Shown one piece after another: positions 1-8,022 of a DNA stretch of 17,249 nucleotides. This DNA is from Funneliformis mosseae. Taxonomy: Eukaryota; Glomeromycota; Glomeromycetes; Glomerales; Glomeraceae. The stretch is from contig CAJVPP010001909.1 in the NCBI GenBank assembly GCA_910592005.1, forward strand, positions 1-17,249. The letters run 5' to 3'. Under the pieces are notes generated by a model that saw only the letters and a program-made list of their open reading frames with translations, was not told the DNA's origin and made no database searches. Position numbers and translations under genes: made by a program. Each line of letters begins with the position of its first letter. Within the stretch, counting starts at the first letter, position 1.

Positions 1-600
1 AGCATTTGTGGTTGATGAGTTATAGCCGTTCAAAGGTAACCAATCACACTTGCGTTTCTTTTGGTAGCCACTGTATTCATTATATTCAAGCAAAACTATT
101 TTATGTAGCTTATATTTATGCAATTAATCTTTAAGTATGATTAACATTGGTTATAAAAATTGAGGTGATATAATTTCTTCAATATATTCTACAATTTTTT
201 TGGTTAAGTCTTCCAAATTTCCTATTACTGCTGATGATAGTTTTGATGGTAGTAGTTATATTGCTATTACTACTACTATTAATTCTACAATTCTTTTTTC
301 TAAATCCTTAATCTTAAAACTAAAATTTTTTAAATTCTTCAAAATGTTCAAGTTGACAACTCTATCAATATCATTTAGTATTAGTAAAATAAGATCTGCT
401 TTATTTCTAATATAATTATTTATTGATGCTGATTTATAATTTTAAAAATATTTGTCAGATAAATCTCATGTATCTTCTTGTGTAAATAAATTTTTATGCA
501 ACCTTTTTGATTCTTTAATCAAATTTTTAGACAAGGTATTCTAATTATTAAAGATGTTAAGTATTAGTTAAATATAATTTATCGCTTGATATTATATCAT
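1..600 (-). pseudogene. Decayed ORF of unknown function, cut by left window edge
   Basis: Reading the minus strand from an ATG at 600 down to base 1 gives exactly 200 codons in one frame with no indel. It holds eight internal stops (seven TAA/TAG, one TGA). With TAA/TAG taken as former Gln and TGA as former Trp, the product is a charged, Leu/Lys/Asn-rich protein with heptad-like helical stretches (LEDLTKKIVEYIEEI) and a less degenerate distal end (EYNEYSGYQKKRKCDWLPL, near 20-85). That end continues past the window, and bases 1-110 are visibly less AT-rich than the rest. An in-frame TGA lies just upstream of the ATG, so the ATG may be an internal Met of a longer exon. I do not recognise the family. 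A lineage-specific or transposon-associated gene is likely. The plus-strand ORF at 200-415 is a shadow of it. Confidence 0.6.
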
Positions 601-611
601 AAAATATTTTC

Positions 612-890
612 AAAAATCTATTATATTTTTGAATAATAATGCTTAACTATAAATAATTTGGACTTTACATTATATTTTCTATACTGAGAAAACATAGAAT
701 ACAAAGCTTTATGTATTTTTCCATAAATAAATCATTTTAAAAAATAAAAATAAAAAATAAAAAAAATCTATTATGTTTTTGAATAATAATGCTTGACTAT
801 AAATTATTTAAACTTCACATTATATTCTTTATACTAAGAAAACATAGAATACAAAGCTTTATGTATTTTCTTATAAATAGATCATTTTAA
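612..890. repeat. Two-copy direct duplication, 150-bp period
   Basis: The segment starting AAAAATCTATTAT at 612 recurs at 762. Both copies run about 129 bp, through a shared GAAAACATAGAATACAAAGC core, to an ATCATTTTAAAA end at about 740 and 890. They are separated by an A-rich spacer (741-761). Most differences between them are single-base transitions. It lies just upstream of the minus-strand ORF at 1-600. Confidence 0.85.
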
Positions 891-1186
891 AAATAAAAAA
901 AAAATATATATCCTGAAAGTTTGATTAGAGATTCTTATCACTTTCTTATTTACTTGCTCCTCCCTTATTATTTTTTGAAATTACTGCTTAAGATGCTTAA
1001 CTTAAACAATTCATAATTTATTTGAATTTATTTAAAAAAAATAAAAAAGAATAAAATATCATTTAAAAAATAACTTTTAACAAAATTAAGCAGTCAACAA
1101 AAAAAAAATAAATTAAAGAATATAAAAAAATAAAATAATAATTATTGCAATATTTAAATTTAAAAAAAAAGATTATTATTAAAAAA
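891..1186. other. AT-rich stretch without recognisable gene
   Basis: About 300 bases of mostly A-runs and short T-runs (poly-A tracts around 1031-1140). A slightly more complex patch at 905-1010 (CTTGCTCCTCCC) gives no sustained reading frame on either strand. I see nothing annotatable here. Confidence 0.5.
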
Positions 1187-1401
1187 GATGTAATAGAAAA
1201 TCAGGTTCCTGTTTGGGTAATTAGAAATTTTTTAAACTAAAAAGGTTTAAAATATGATGATTAGAAAATTACTGATTAAAATCCAATTTTATCCTTAATT
1301 TAACCTGATATTTTTCTAATATTTTCATTATTTTTCATTGTTTAACTCTAATTAATGTTGATCTTAACCTGATCAAAATTTTGATCGTTTTCTAAAAAAA
1401 T
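1187..1401 (+). pseudogene. Possible decayed exon of unknown function
   Basis: One plus-strand frame from GAT at 1187 stays coherent for about 70 codons if its stops (mostly TAA/TAG, two TGA) are read as former Gln and Trp. It gives a stretch such as VIENQVPVWVIRNFL followed by KGLKYDD and a hydrophobic tail. I see no convincing start or splice sites. The support is the non-repetitive codon pattern and the same stop spectrum as the clearer relics nearby. No family is recognised, and it could be chance in AT-rich DNA. Confidence 0.3.
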
Positions 1402-1433
1402 TTAATAAGAAATTTTTATTATATTGAATTAGA

Positions 1434-1755
1434 AATTTACATTGAGTTAGAAATTTGAATTTTTCATAAATTAAATTTCAAATAAATAATATTAACAATA
1501 AATGCTAATGTGTTATAAATTTAAATTTCAAATAAATAATATTGATAATAAATTCTGATATGTTAGAATTTGAATTTTTTTGTAAATTAAATTTCAAATG
1601 AATAATATTGACAATAAATACTGATGTGTTAGAAATTTAAATTTTTTGTAAATTAAATTTCAAATGAATAATATTGATAATAAATGCTGACGTGTTAGAA
1701 ATTTTAATTTTTAAATGAATAATATTGACAATATATGTTGATATATTAGAAATTT
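1434..1755. repeat. AT-rich tandem array, five copies, 50-67 bp spacing
   Basis: The core AATAATATTGACAATAAA, with small variants, recurs at about 1485, 1535, 1600, 1667 and 1719. Each is followed by a TGCTGATGTGTTAGAAATTT-like segment. Longer units also carry a TTTTTGTAAATTAAATTTC segment that shorter ones lack, which explains the 50 versus 65-67 bp spacing. It ends about 30 bp before the TATA box at 1785. Confidence 0.8.
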
Positions 1756-1784
1756 AATGCTTTTACATGTAATTATAATTCAAG

Positions 1785-1794
1785 TATATAAAAG
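1785..1794 (+). promoter_or_regulatory. TATA box (TATATAAAAG) of the gene at 1856
   Basis: TATATAAAAG lies 62-71 bp upstream of the first ATG of a decayed gene, followed by a T-rich leader and a short A-rich context before the ATG. The same 10-mer lies at the same relative place before the gene at 10712, and a near copy lies before the gene at 4617. Confidence 0.55.
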
Positions 1795-1855
1795 AAATTT
1801 TTGTTTTTTGTTTTTTTATTTTTTTTTTTAACAAAACTTATTTTCATTTTACAAT

Positions 1856-3550
1856 ATGTCTTTATCAACTTCTACTTTTGCTTCTACTTCTACTTAACCA
1901 TCACAAGTTAAGTAATCAAAAGAAGCTACAGATGTTCTCATATAAAAGCAAAGAGAATGAAATGCTGTAAATATTTTAATATAAATTATTTTAATATATT
2001 ATATCAATTATTTTTTAATTTGTAAAATTATTTTAGGATTATTATAAGTCTTGGAGAAATTCCAAGAAGCAATTTTAGGTTGAATTAGCCTAAAAAGTTA
2101 ATGAAATTGCTAATAGTAATTTTTTTGACAATAATGCTAGAGAAAATTTTCTTCTTTAGTTGTTGAATATGACGTAAGTAAAATGATAAAAATGCTAATA
2201 AAGCAAAAAATACATTATATATAAATATTTTCTTTTTTTTTATTTAGAACTTAAAGTTATTAAAATTGAGAGATACTAAAAGAAAAAAGGACAAACTAAC
2301 TCTTGAATATTTATATTTAATACGCATTTTTAGGATTTTCTCATAATATAAAGAATTTTATATTTATATTTTATATAAAATTTTTAATTTTTACAATATA
2401 TTTTTAAAATATTTATATATATATATTTTAGATAATGAATACGATGTTGAATCTAAAATAAATAAAAAGGTTCGTGACTAAAGAGATTCTAAAAGGAATA
2501 TAATAATATATTTATTATTAAAGTTTAATTATATTTTTTTTTGTTTTGCTAATTTTTTTTCTTTTATAGAAAAAGGAAAGAAGTGAAAAGCTTCTAATGA
2601 AAGAGATAGTAGAGATAGTAAATAGATACTTTCTTTAAAAAAGTTGATATTTTGACAAATTTATACTTAGTAATAACTTTATTTTCTTTTTAGAAAAGCG
2701 ATCTACTCTAAATTGTAAATACAAATGTTTTTTAAAGTTTTGATTTTTTTGATAAATTTATGCTTAATAATTAATAATTTTCTTTTCTTTTTAACTTAAA
2801 TATCTGAACTATCAGTTCAAATTGGTAAATACAATATTTTCTAAAGTTTTGAATTTTTTGACAAATTTATCCTTAGTAATAACTTTATTTTCTTTTTAGA
2901 GAAGCAATCTGCTCCAAATTGTAAATACAAATATTTTTTAAAGTTTTGATTTTTTTGATAAATTTATGCTTAATAATTAATAATTTTCTTTTCTTTTTAG
3001 CTTAAGTATCTAAACCATCAATTCAAATTGGTAAATACAATATTTTCTAAAGTTTTGAATTTTTGATAAATTTATGCTTAGTAATAACTTTATTTTCTTT
3101 TTAGAAAAACGATCTACTCCAAATTGTAAATACAAATGTTTTTTAAAGTTTTGATTTTTTTGATAAATTTATGTTTAATAATTAATAATTTTCTTTTTTT
3201 TTTAGCTTAAGTGTCTGAACTATCAGCTCAAATTAGTAAATACAATATTTTCTAAAGTTTTGAATTTTTTGACAAATTTATCCTTAGTAATAACTTTATT
3301 TCTTTTTAGCAGTAGCTGTAGTTGATCTATCAGCTCAAAATGATAAATACAAACTTTTCTTTCTTTAAAAGTTTTAACGTTTTGATAAATTTATCCTTAG
3401 TAATAACTTTATTTCTTTTTAGCAGCAGCAATAGTTGAACCATTAGTTCAAAGTAGTAAATATAAACTTTTTTAAAAGTTTTAACATTTTGACAAATTTA
3501 TACTTAATAATAATTGTATTTTCTTTTTGACAGCAGAAGTTTGGAAGATT
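1856..3550 (+). pseudogene. Decayed multi-exon gene ending in tandem micro-exons
   Basis: Exon 1 (1856-1966, 37 codons) starts MSLSTSTFAS and is Ser/Thr-rich. A 70-bp GT...TTTTAG intron (1967-2036) keeps the frame into exon 2 (2037-2173), which opens DYYKSWRNSKKQF and stops at a GTAAGT donor. Exon 3 starts at 2248 after TTTAG (LKLLKLRDTKRKKDKLTLE); its phase with exon 2 does not fit, so an indel is likely. Basic exons follow at 2432-2497 and 2570-2617 (Lys/Arg/Asp/Ser-rich), then the micro-exon array at 2694-3550. Exons 1 and 2 alone hold six internal stops (TAA, TAG or TGA), at positions consistent with former Gln or Trp. The donor at 2498 reads AT instead of GT. The exons from 2432 on are flanked by phase-1 introns. 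I do not recognise the family. It looks like a lineage-specific coiled-coil or low-complexity protein now inactivated. Confidence 0.6.
2570..3550 (+). repeat. Tandem exon-intron array (21- and 30-nt micro-exons)
   Basis: After a 48-nt exon (2570-2617), seven micro-exons lie between introns of 74-80 bp: A1 2694-2714, B1 2795-2824, A2 2900-2920, B2 3001-3030, A3 3105-3125, B3 3206-3235, then the 33-nt C1 3310-3342 and C2 3423-3455, and a final piece at 3534-3550. A exons are 21 nt and B exons 30 nt. Introns start GTAAATAC and most end TTCTTTTTAG. All are phase 1, so A+B encodes a 17-residue repeat: EKRSTLNSQISELSVQI, then EKQSAPNSQVSKPSIQI, then EKRSTPNSQVSELSAQI. C1 and C2 encode 11-residue variants (TVAVVDLSAQN, AAAIVEPLVQS). 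Intron A-to-B (80 bp) and B-to-A (74-75 bp) are two distinguishable classes, giving a 205-206 bp dimer period. Defects are the acceptor before B1 (AA at 2793-2794) and the donor after C1 (AT at 3343-3344). Confidence 0.8.
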
Positions 3551-3643
3551 GTAAAATACAAATTTTCTTTAATAACTCTTTATATTTTTAATAATTTATT
3601 TTGATAAATTTATGTTTACTAATTATTCTATTCTCTTTTTATC

Positions 3644-3745
3644 AGAATTTTTTTTATTTTTTTTATTTTTTTTTATATTATTTTTTTCTTTTTTTTTTGC
3701 TTTTTTTTTATTCTCAATATACATTTTTTTAAAATTATTTTTCTT
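3644..3745. other. Poly-T-rich low-complexity tract
   Basis: Nearly uninterrupted T with scattered A and C. The 63-codon plus-strand ORF here (3612-3803, almost all Phe/Leu/Ile) is a product of the tract, not a gene. Confidence 0.8.
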
Positions 3746-3814
3746 TTTTGTCTTGGAAAACAGGATTCTAAACATTTTAAATTCACATATTTATTTTAAG
3801 TAGTGAGATCTAGT

Positions 3815-4193
3815 ATATATCAAATATTAGCTAGAGATTTAAATTTTTTTTTAGGCTATTAAAGTACTAATATTCTCGTTATACAGCTTAAATATTATTT
3901 ATAATAATAGTAGTAAATAAGTACCAATTTTATAAATTATAACAAACCCATTAATTCTTTTGTTTTTAGTATAAAAAAATATTAATTTATTAAAAAAACA
4001 TAGAATTTTTTTGATAAAAGTATATTAATTTTGTTATAAAATCTTATAATTTTCAATGTAATAAATATAATGTTTTTTTATTATTTTATATTTTATCTTG
4101 AGTAACCAGTTTGTATCAAATATTAGTTGAAGACTTAAATTTTTCTCATTGTGCTTATATGAGTACTATTTATAATAATAGTAGCAAGCACCT
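3815..4193. repeat. Dispersed repeat, copy 1 plus adjacent partial copy
   Basis: A unit of about 280 bp starts TATATCAAATATTAG at 3815. It includes TATAATAATAGTAG near 3900 and CATTAATTCTTTT...TTTTTAGTATAA near 3950-3972, and ends in a GTAATAAATATAATG...TTTTATTATTTTATA tail near 4090. Its first third is repeated at 4112-4193 (TGTATCAAATATTAG ... TATAATAATAGTAG). A second copy with an internal deletion is at 7842-8022. It has no coding frame and no clear inverted ends. Confidence 0.7.
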
Positions 4194-4551
4194 ATTAAAT
4201 TTTCTGATGTAGAAATATCTTAAAAAAATTAAGAAGTTATTTGACAAACATAATTTTATAGATATATGTGATATAAATTAATATATTACTGCTTGTATGA
4301 CAAATAATTTCTCATATAAAAGCCACAAATTTTTTTTAAGCAGAATAAAGTTTATTAATATGTTTCTGTAATTAATAAAAATTTTGAGTAATAAAGTAAT
4401 GAAATGAAAGTGAAATAAAATCCAAATCTGCATAATCCTTAATGTCATTATAAATTATGCCCTTATTCTCAAATAGAAACTTTTATTGTTAACATAAATT
4501 ACATATTCTTCTGCTTAGCCTCAATATCTTAAGAAAATGTAATCATAAGAC
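4194..4551. other. AT-rich stretch without recognisable gene
   Basis: About 360 bases with no sustained frame on either strand and no repeat I can recognise. It precedes the TATA box at 4552. Confidence 0.45.
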
Positions 4552-4560
4552 ATATAAAAG
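4552..4560 (+). promoter_or_regulatory. TATA box (ATATAAAAG) of the gene at 4617
   Basis: ATATAAAAG lies 57-65 bp upstream of the ATG at 4617, a spacing like that of the TATA box at 1785. It is the third of four TATAAAAG-type boxes in the window that precede a coding relic or the right edge. Confidence 0.5.
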
Positions 4561-4914
4561 AGAAGTATAACGAAAATTAGGATATTTATCACTTTATAAT
4601 CATTTATTTTATTTATATGATATACTATTAACATTTTATTATATCTTCTTCTGAAATATTCAACAAAATTCTTAATTTTTTGCATAATTCACCTTCAGAT
4701 TATATTATAGTATTTTCTGTTATTTTTCAACTAATAGAATATGACATGTAGTATTTAAAAGAAGAACTGAGAGAAATAATTCATAATGTGATTAATAAGG
4801 TGAAAAACCTTGAACAATAAAATTCAGATAAATATCTGAAAATTATTAATATTTTTTTAAAGGTTTGTAATTATTATTTTATTAAATTTATATTCTCAAA
4901 TGATAATTACGCTG

Positions 4915-4990
4915 TAAGATATTCTATAGTCAAACTAAGCGAGTACTCATAGTCATGTGGATACAGGTTTAAATCAATTACATTAATTCC
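4915..4990 (+). tRNA. tRNA-like relic, anticodon region resembling Met (CAT)
   Basis: The stretch TAGTCAAACTAAGCGAGTAC is reminiscent of a box A/D-arm. It is followed by CTCATAG in the place of an anticodon loop, and then ACAGGTTTAAATCA at 4963-4976, a box B with the usual GGTTCGAATC changed by C-to-T and G-to-A. Spacing fits a tRNA of about 75 nt. The anticodon and T stems no longer pair well and I cannot pair an acceptor stem, so it would be a dead tRNA or a tRNA-derived SINE head. It lies in the intron after 4862. Confidence 0.35.
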
Positions 4991-6244
4991 TTAGACATAT
5001 AGGTAGAACTTAGTTCTAATTTACAAAGAAAAATATACTATTCATATGCATTGTCAATTGTATGCAGGCTACATATGATTGATAATTTATATGAAATATT
5101 TAGATAGAGTACGCATATATTTCTAATATCAAAATTTTTAATATAAATACTAATATAAGATTTCTGCGTTAGTTTGATGATATATATGAGGTATAAGCAG
5201 TCTTTAAAGTATTCAAGAATTAAAATAAGAATCGCTTTTTAGGAATAAAATAAAAACAAACTTGTACAAATTGAAAACTAATCTTGAAAAAAGCAATGCT
5301 TCATATGCTTTTCATTTTCATAAATATTTAAAGAAAAAAGGTACTTCTGAATTATCATGAAATATTTCAATTGCTAGTCAAGTAATATGTGCTGATTCAG
5401 CAATAGTAAGAACTTTAAAAGTTGAAGAATATAATATTTTTATGGTGAATAATTAACAAATATATCTTATTTAGTTATAAAATACTTTTAGCAAACTGGT
5501 ATTATATTAATTGATCTCATAGGAACCTTTAAAACATATAAAAATAATTACTCTAATCCTCGTAAGAAACATGTATAAAATCTTTATTTTAAATTTTGAA
5601 GATAGCATTACAAATGTTCTAATAAATAGATTTATACATAATAAAAGTAAGAATCTGATAAAAACTAGTAAAAGTTACATTAAATATACTTGATATTTTG
5701 TAAGTATTTTACAACAAAGCTTATAGTATAATACAATATTTCAATATTTATATTATTAATTTTTTTAAATAAAAATTTTATTTAATGATATTTTTTATAA
5801 AAGAGATATTTGAAAAAATCCCACTTTTAAAACAAAACTTATTAAGTCACAAAGTAAAAAGACATATATAGTTAATATAATAGTTCTATTAATTAAAGCA
5901 TTATTAAAAGATCTTCTGATTAGAAAATCTGGTTATATTTCTACATTTGAATGTCAAAGTATGACTAGTAAAGATTGAAAAGGAGTTAGAAAACGTTTAA
6001 ATATTATGTTTATTACTGGTTTATATAATAAAACATGAATTAATTTATAGTGAAAGTTTTCACATTATTTGTAATAGACAAAAAAAGAAAGATAATCAGG
6101 TAAAAACTTGGAGAGAGATGAATGATGAAATGTATTAGGCTCACAAAGGATGTAAATTAGAAAATGATAATTTTAGTATTATTGGAATCCAAGTTGCTAA
6201 AAATGAGATATATCTAAATATCCTAATTCAAAATATAGATGAGA

Positions 6245-6253
6245 TATATATTA
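6245..6253. repeat. Target site duplication, left copy (TATATATTA)
   Basis: This 9-bp sequence directly precedes the terminal inverted repeat at 6254 and is repeated exactly at 7193-7201 just after the element. Confidence 0.7.
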
Positions 6254-7192
6254 ATGCTCTAAATAGTTCAGATTAATCTAAAAATTTTTGATTTAGATTA
6301 ACTTCAATTCAGTTTCAGATTGCAAAAAATTCAATCTGAAAATTTCAGATTAATCTGAAATTTCAGATCATTTAGAATGATTAAATTTATTGTTCTTTTA
6401 GAATGATAATTTAATCATTTCAATTAAACAATTCTTTTATCATTCGTTTGGAATGATAATTTCATTATTTCAATCAAACAATCCTTTTATCATTCTTTTG
6501 GAATAATAATTTAATTGTTTTAATCAAACGATTTTCTTATCATTCATTTGAAATGATAACTTCAATTGTTTTAAATGAATAATTCTTTTATCATTTATTT
6601 GGAATAATAATTTAATCATTCTAATCGAATGATTCTTTTATTGTTCATTTAGAATAATAATTTAATCATTCTAATTGAACAATCCTCTTATCATTCTTTT
6701 AGAATGATAACTTTAATTATTCTAAATGAATGATTCTTTTATCGTTTATTTAAAACAATAATTTAATTATTCCAAATGAATGATTCTTTTATCATTCATT
6801 TAAAACAATAATTTAATTATTTCAATTGAATGATCCTTTTATTATTCTTTTAAAATGATAATTTAATCATTTCAATCAAATGATTTTCTTATTGTTCGTT
6901 TAAAATGATAACTTTAATCATTTGATTAGAATAATTAAAGTTATCATTCAATTGGAATAATTAAATTATCAATCTAAAAGAATGATAAATTTAATTGTTC
7001 TAAATGATCCAAAATTTCAGATTAATCTGAAATTTTCGATTCAGTTCAGATTTTTACCAGTTTACAGTTCAGTTTAATTTTGGATTAGCATTTTTAAGAT
7101 TTATAATCTGAACTGAACTGAACTAAACTGAAATTTTCAGTTCAGTTTTAGATTGGCTTATAATCCAGACCAAACTGAACTATTCAGAGCAT
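6254..7192. mobile_element. MITE / foldback-like element, 939 bp, 9-bp TSD
   Basis: The left end reads ATGCTCTAAATAGTTCAG and the reverse complement of the right end reads ATGCTCTGAATAGTTCAG. The inverted similarity extends inward through subterminal CAGATTAATCTGAAATTT blocks (about 6345-6365 and 7017-7037) and many short CTGAACTGAA-type repeats near the right end. It is flanked by a perfect 9-bp duplication (TATATATTA at 6245-6253 and 7193-7201). It carries no ORF. Long inverted arms plus a 9-bp duplication fit a non-autonomous Mutator-like element best; hAT and P elements usually give 8 bp. The flank is AT-rich, so the TSD length alone is not decisive. The centre is the 50-bp array annotated separately. 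Confidence 0.75.
6401..6930. repeat. 50-bp hairpin satellite inside the MITE
   Basis: Ten full units start at 6401, 6451, 6501, 6551, 6602, 6652, 6702, 6753, 6803 and 6853, with a partial unit at 6903. The period is 50-51 bp. The first unit begins GAATGATAATTTAATCATTT and ends TTATCATTCGTTTG, so GAATGATAA and TTATCATTC form a 9-bp inverted pair. Some units also carry an inner AATCATTC/GAATGATT pair. Units differ mainly by transitions. After the last unit the order inverts (6903-6949, AATGATAACTTTAAT against AATTAAAGTTATCATT), giving a larger hairpin. Confidence 0.85.
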
Positions 7193-7201
7193 TATATATT
7201 A
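7193..7201. repeat. Target site duplication, right copy (TATATATTA)
   Basis: Exact repeat of 6245-6253, directly after the AGAGCAT end of the element. Confidence 0.7.
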
Positions 7202-7527
7202 TCTCTACAATTTACAAACTATTGAAATTCTAATTCAACCAAATGATAAGGAAATTATATTTAATTTTGTTGAAACATTATTGACAATAAGGATTTATTA
7301 ATAGTAAATCTTATTTATATTTTATTTTACTTGTTAAAAATTAATATATTTTTATAATTACAGAATATATTGCATATCAATCTATTATTATTATATTATG
7401 TTTCTCAAATTAGTTTAGATAATAATACAGAAAATAGTTCTACAGTATCTTCTTTAAAACCATCATTACCACCAAAAATGAAAAAAAGAAAGTCTAGAAA
7501 CTAATATTTACTTTTTTAATACTACTT

Positions 7528-7533
7528 AATAAA
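7528..7533 (+). terminator. Poly(A) signal (AATAAA) after the gene ending at 7504
   Basis: AATAAA starts 24 bp after the TAA at 7502-7504 of the decayed gene. The hexamer is common by chance in DNA this AT-rich, so only its position supports it. Confidence 0.3.
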
Positions 7534-7841
7534 TTTGACTCTGTATTTAATTTTCAATCTATTTTTGATATATAAAATCTTCTAATGTATGCAAATATTT
7601 TATCAAAGTGTAGATTTAAAATATAAGAAAAGAAAATATTCAAGGATTAATACTTTAACTAGTATGATATTACATTATGAATCTTAAATATTACAATTAG
7701 TAAATAATATGAAGTACTATGCTAAACATAAATATTAGTAATCTTATTCTGTAAAATTTATATAAATTTACAAATCTTAATACTTTGCATTAAAAATATT
7801 CCTGATGTATTTTACATTTATTTTGAATAAAAAGCTCAATT
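7534..7841. other. AT-rich stretch without recognisable gene
   Basis: About 300 bases of simple AT-rich sequence between the end of the gene at 7504 and the dispersed repeat at 7842. No sustained frame or repeat is seen. Confidence 0.45.
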
Positions 7842-8022
7842 TATATCAAATATCAGAAAAAGACTTAAATTTTTTTTTGTAATGCATAATAAATTTATTA
7901 ATTCTTTTATTTTTAGTATAAATCAATCAAAAAAATATTAATTTTTAAAAAATGTATTATTTTATTATAAAAACCTTATAATTTTTTAATGTAATAAAAT
8001 ATAATTTTTTTTTTATTATTTT
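7842..8022. repeat. Dispersed repeat, copy 2 (internally deleted)
   Basis: It begins TATATCAAATATCAG and AGACTTAAATTTTTTTTT, like 3815-3850 and 4112-4146. It then skips to the ATTAATTCTTTTATTTTTAG part and follows 3950-4092 through AAAAATATTAATTT, CCTTATAATTTT and GTAATAAAATATAAT. It lies next to the truncated end of transposase copy 2. Confidence 0.65.

Larger units (their letters stand above)
4617..7504 (+). pseudogene. Decayed multi-exon coiled-coil gene, split by a MITE
   Basis: Exon 1 (4617-4862, 82 codons, three internal stops) reads from an ATG to a GT donor in phase 0 and encodes a helical, charged segment (LKEELREIIHNVINKV). A second block at about 5180-5460 adds coiled-coil-like sequence and NASYAFHFHKYLKKKGTSEL. 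A third at about 5830-6253 contains KDLLIRKSGYISTFECQS, then, after a +1 shift near 6045, KTWREMNDEMYQAHKGCK. A 939-bp element (6254-7192) interrupts the gene here. Coding resumes at 7212-7286 (LQTIEILIQPNDKEIIFNFV); frames before and after the insertion differ by one base. The intron 7287-7363 has donor ATAAGG, which would be GTAAGG before a G-to-A change. The last exon (7364-7504) is 46 stop-free codons, Ser/Thr then Pro/Lys-rich, ending in a real TAA. Most other stops are TAA/TAG/TGA at likely Gln/Trp positions. The family is not recognised. Confidence 0.6.

Noticed and set aside
200..415. Plus-strand 71-codon ORF
   Set aside because: It overlaps, in antisense, the longer coherent minus-strand frame at 1-600 and reads as Ser/Thr/Leu-rich complement sequence.
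3612..3803. 63-codon ORF, nearly all Phe/Leu/Ile
   Set aside because: It is a translation of a poly-T tract.
6401..6930. CRISPR-like array
   Set aside because: The units are contiguous with no unique spacers, and the context is eukaryotic. It is a tandem satellite.
6245..7201. hAT or CACTA origin for the MITE
   Set aside because: The duplication is 9 bp rather than 8 (hAT) or 2-3 (CACTA), and the ends do not begin with CACTA. A Mutator-like origin is the better fit, though not proven.
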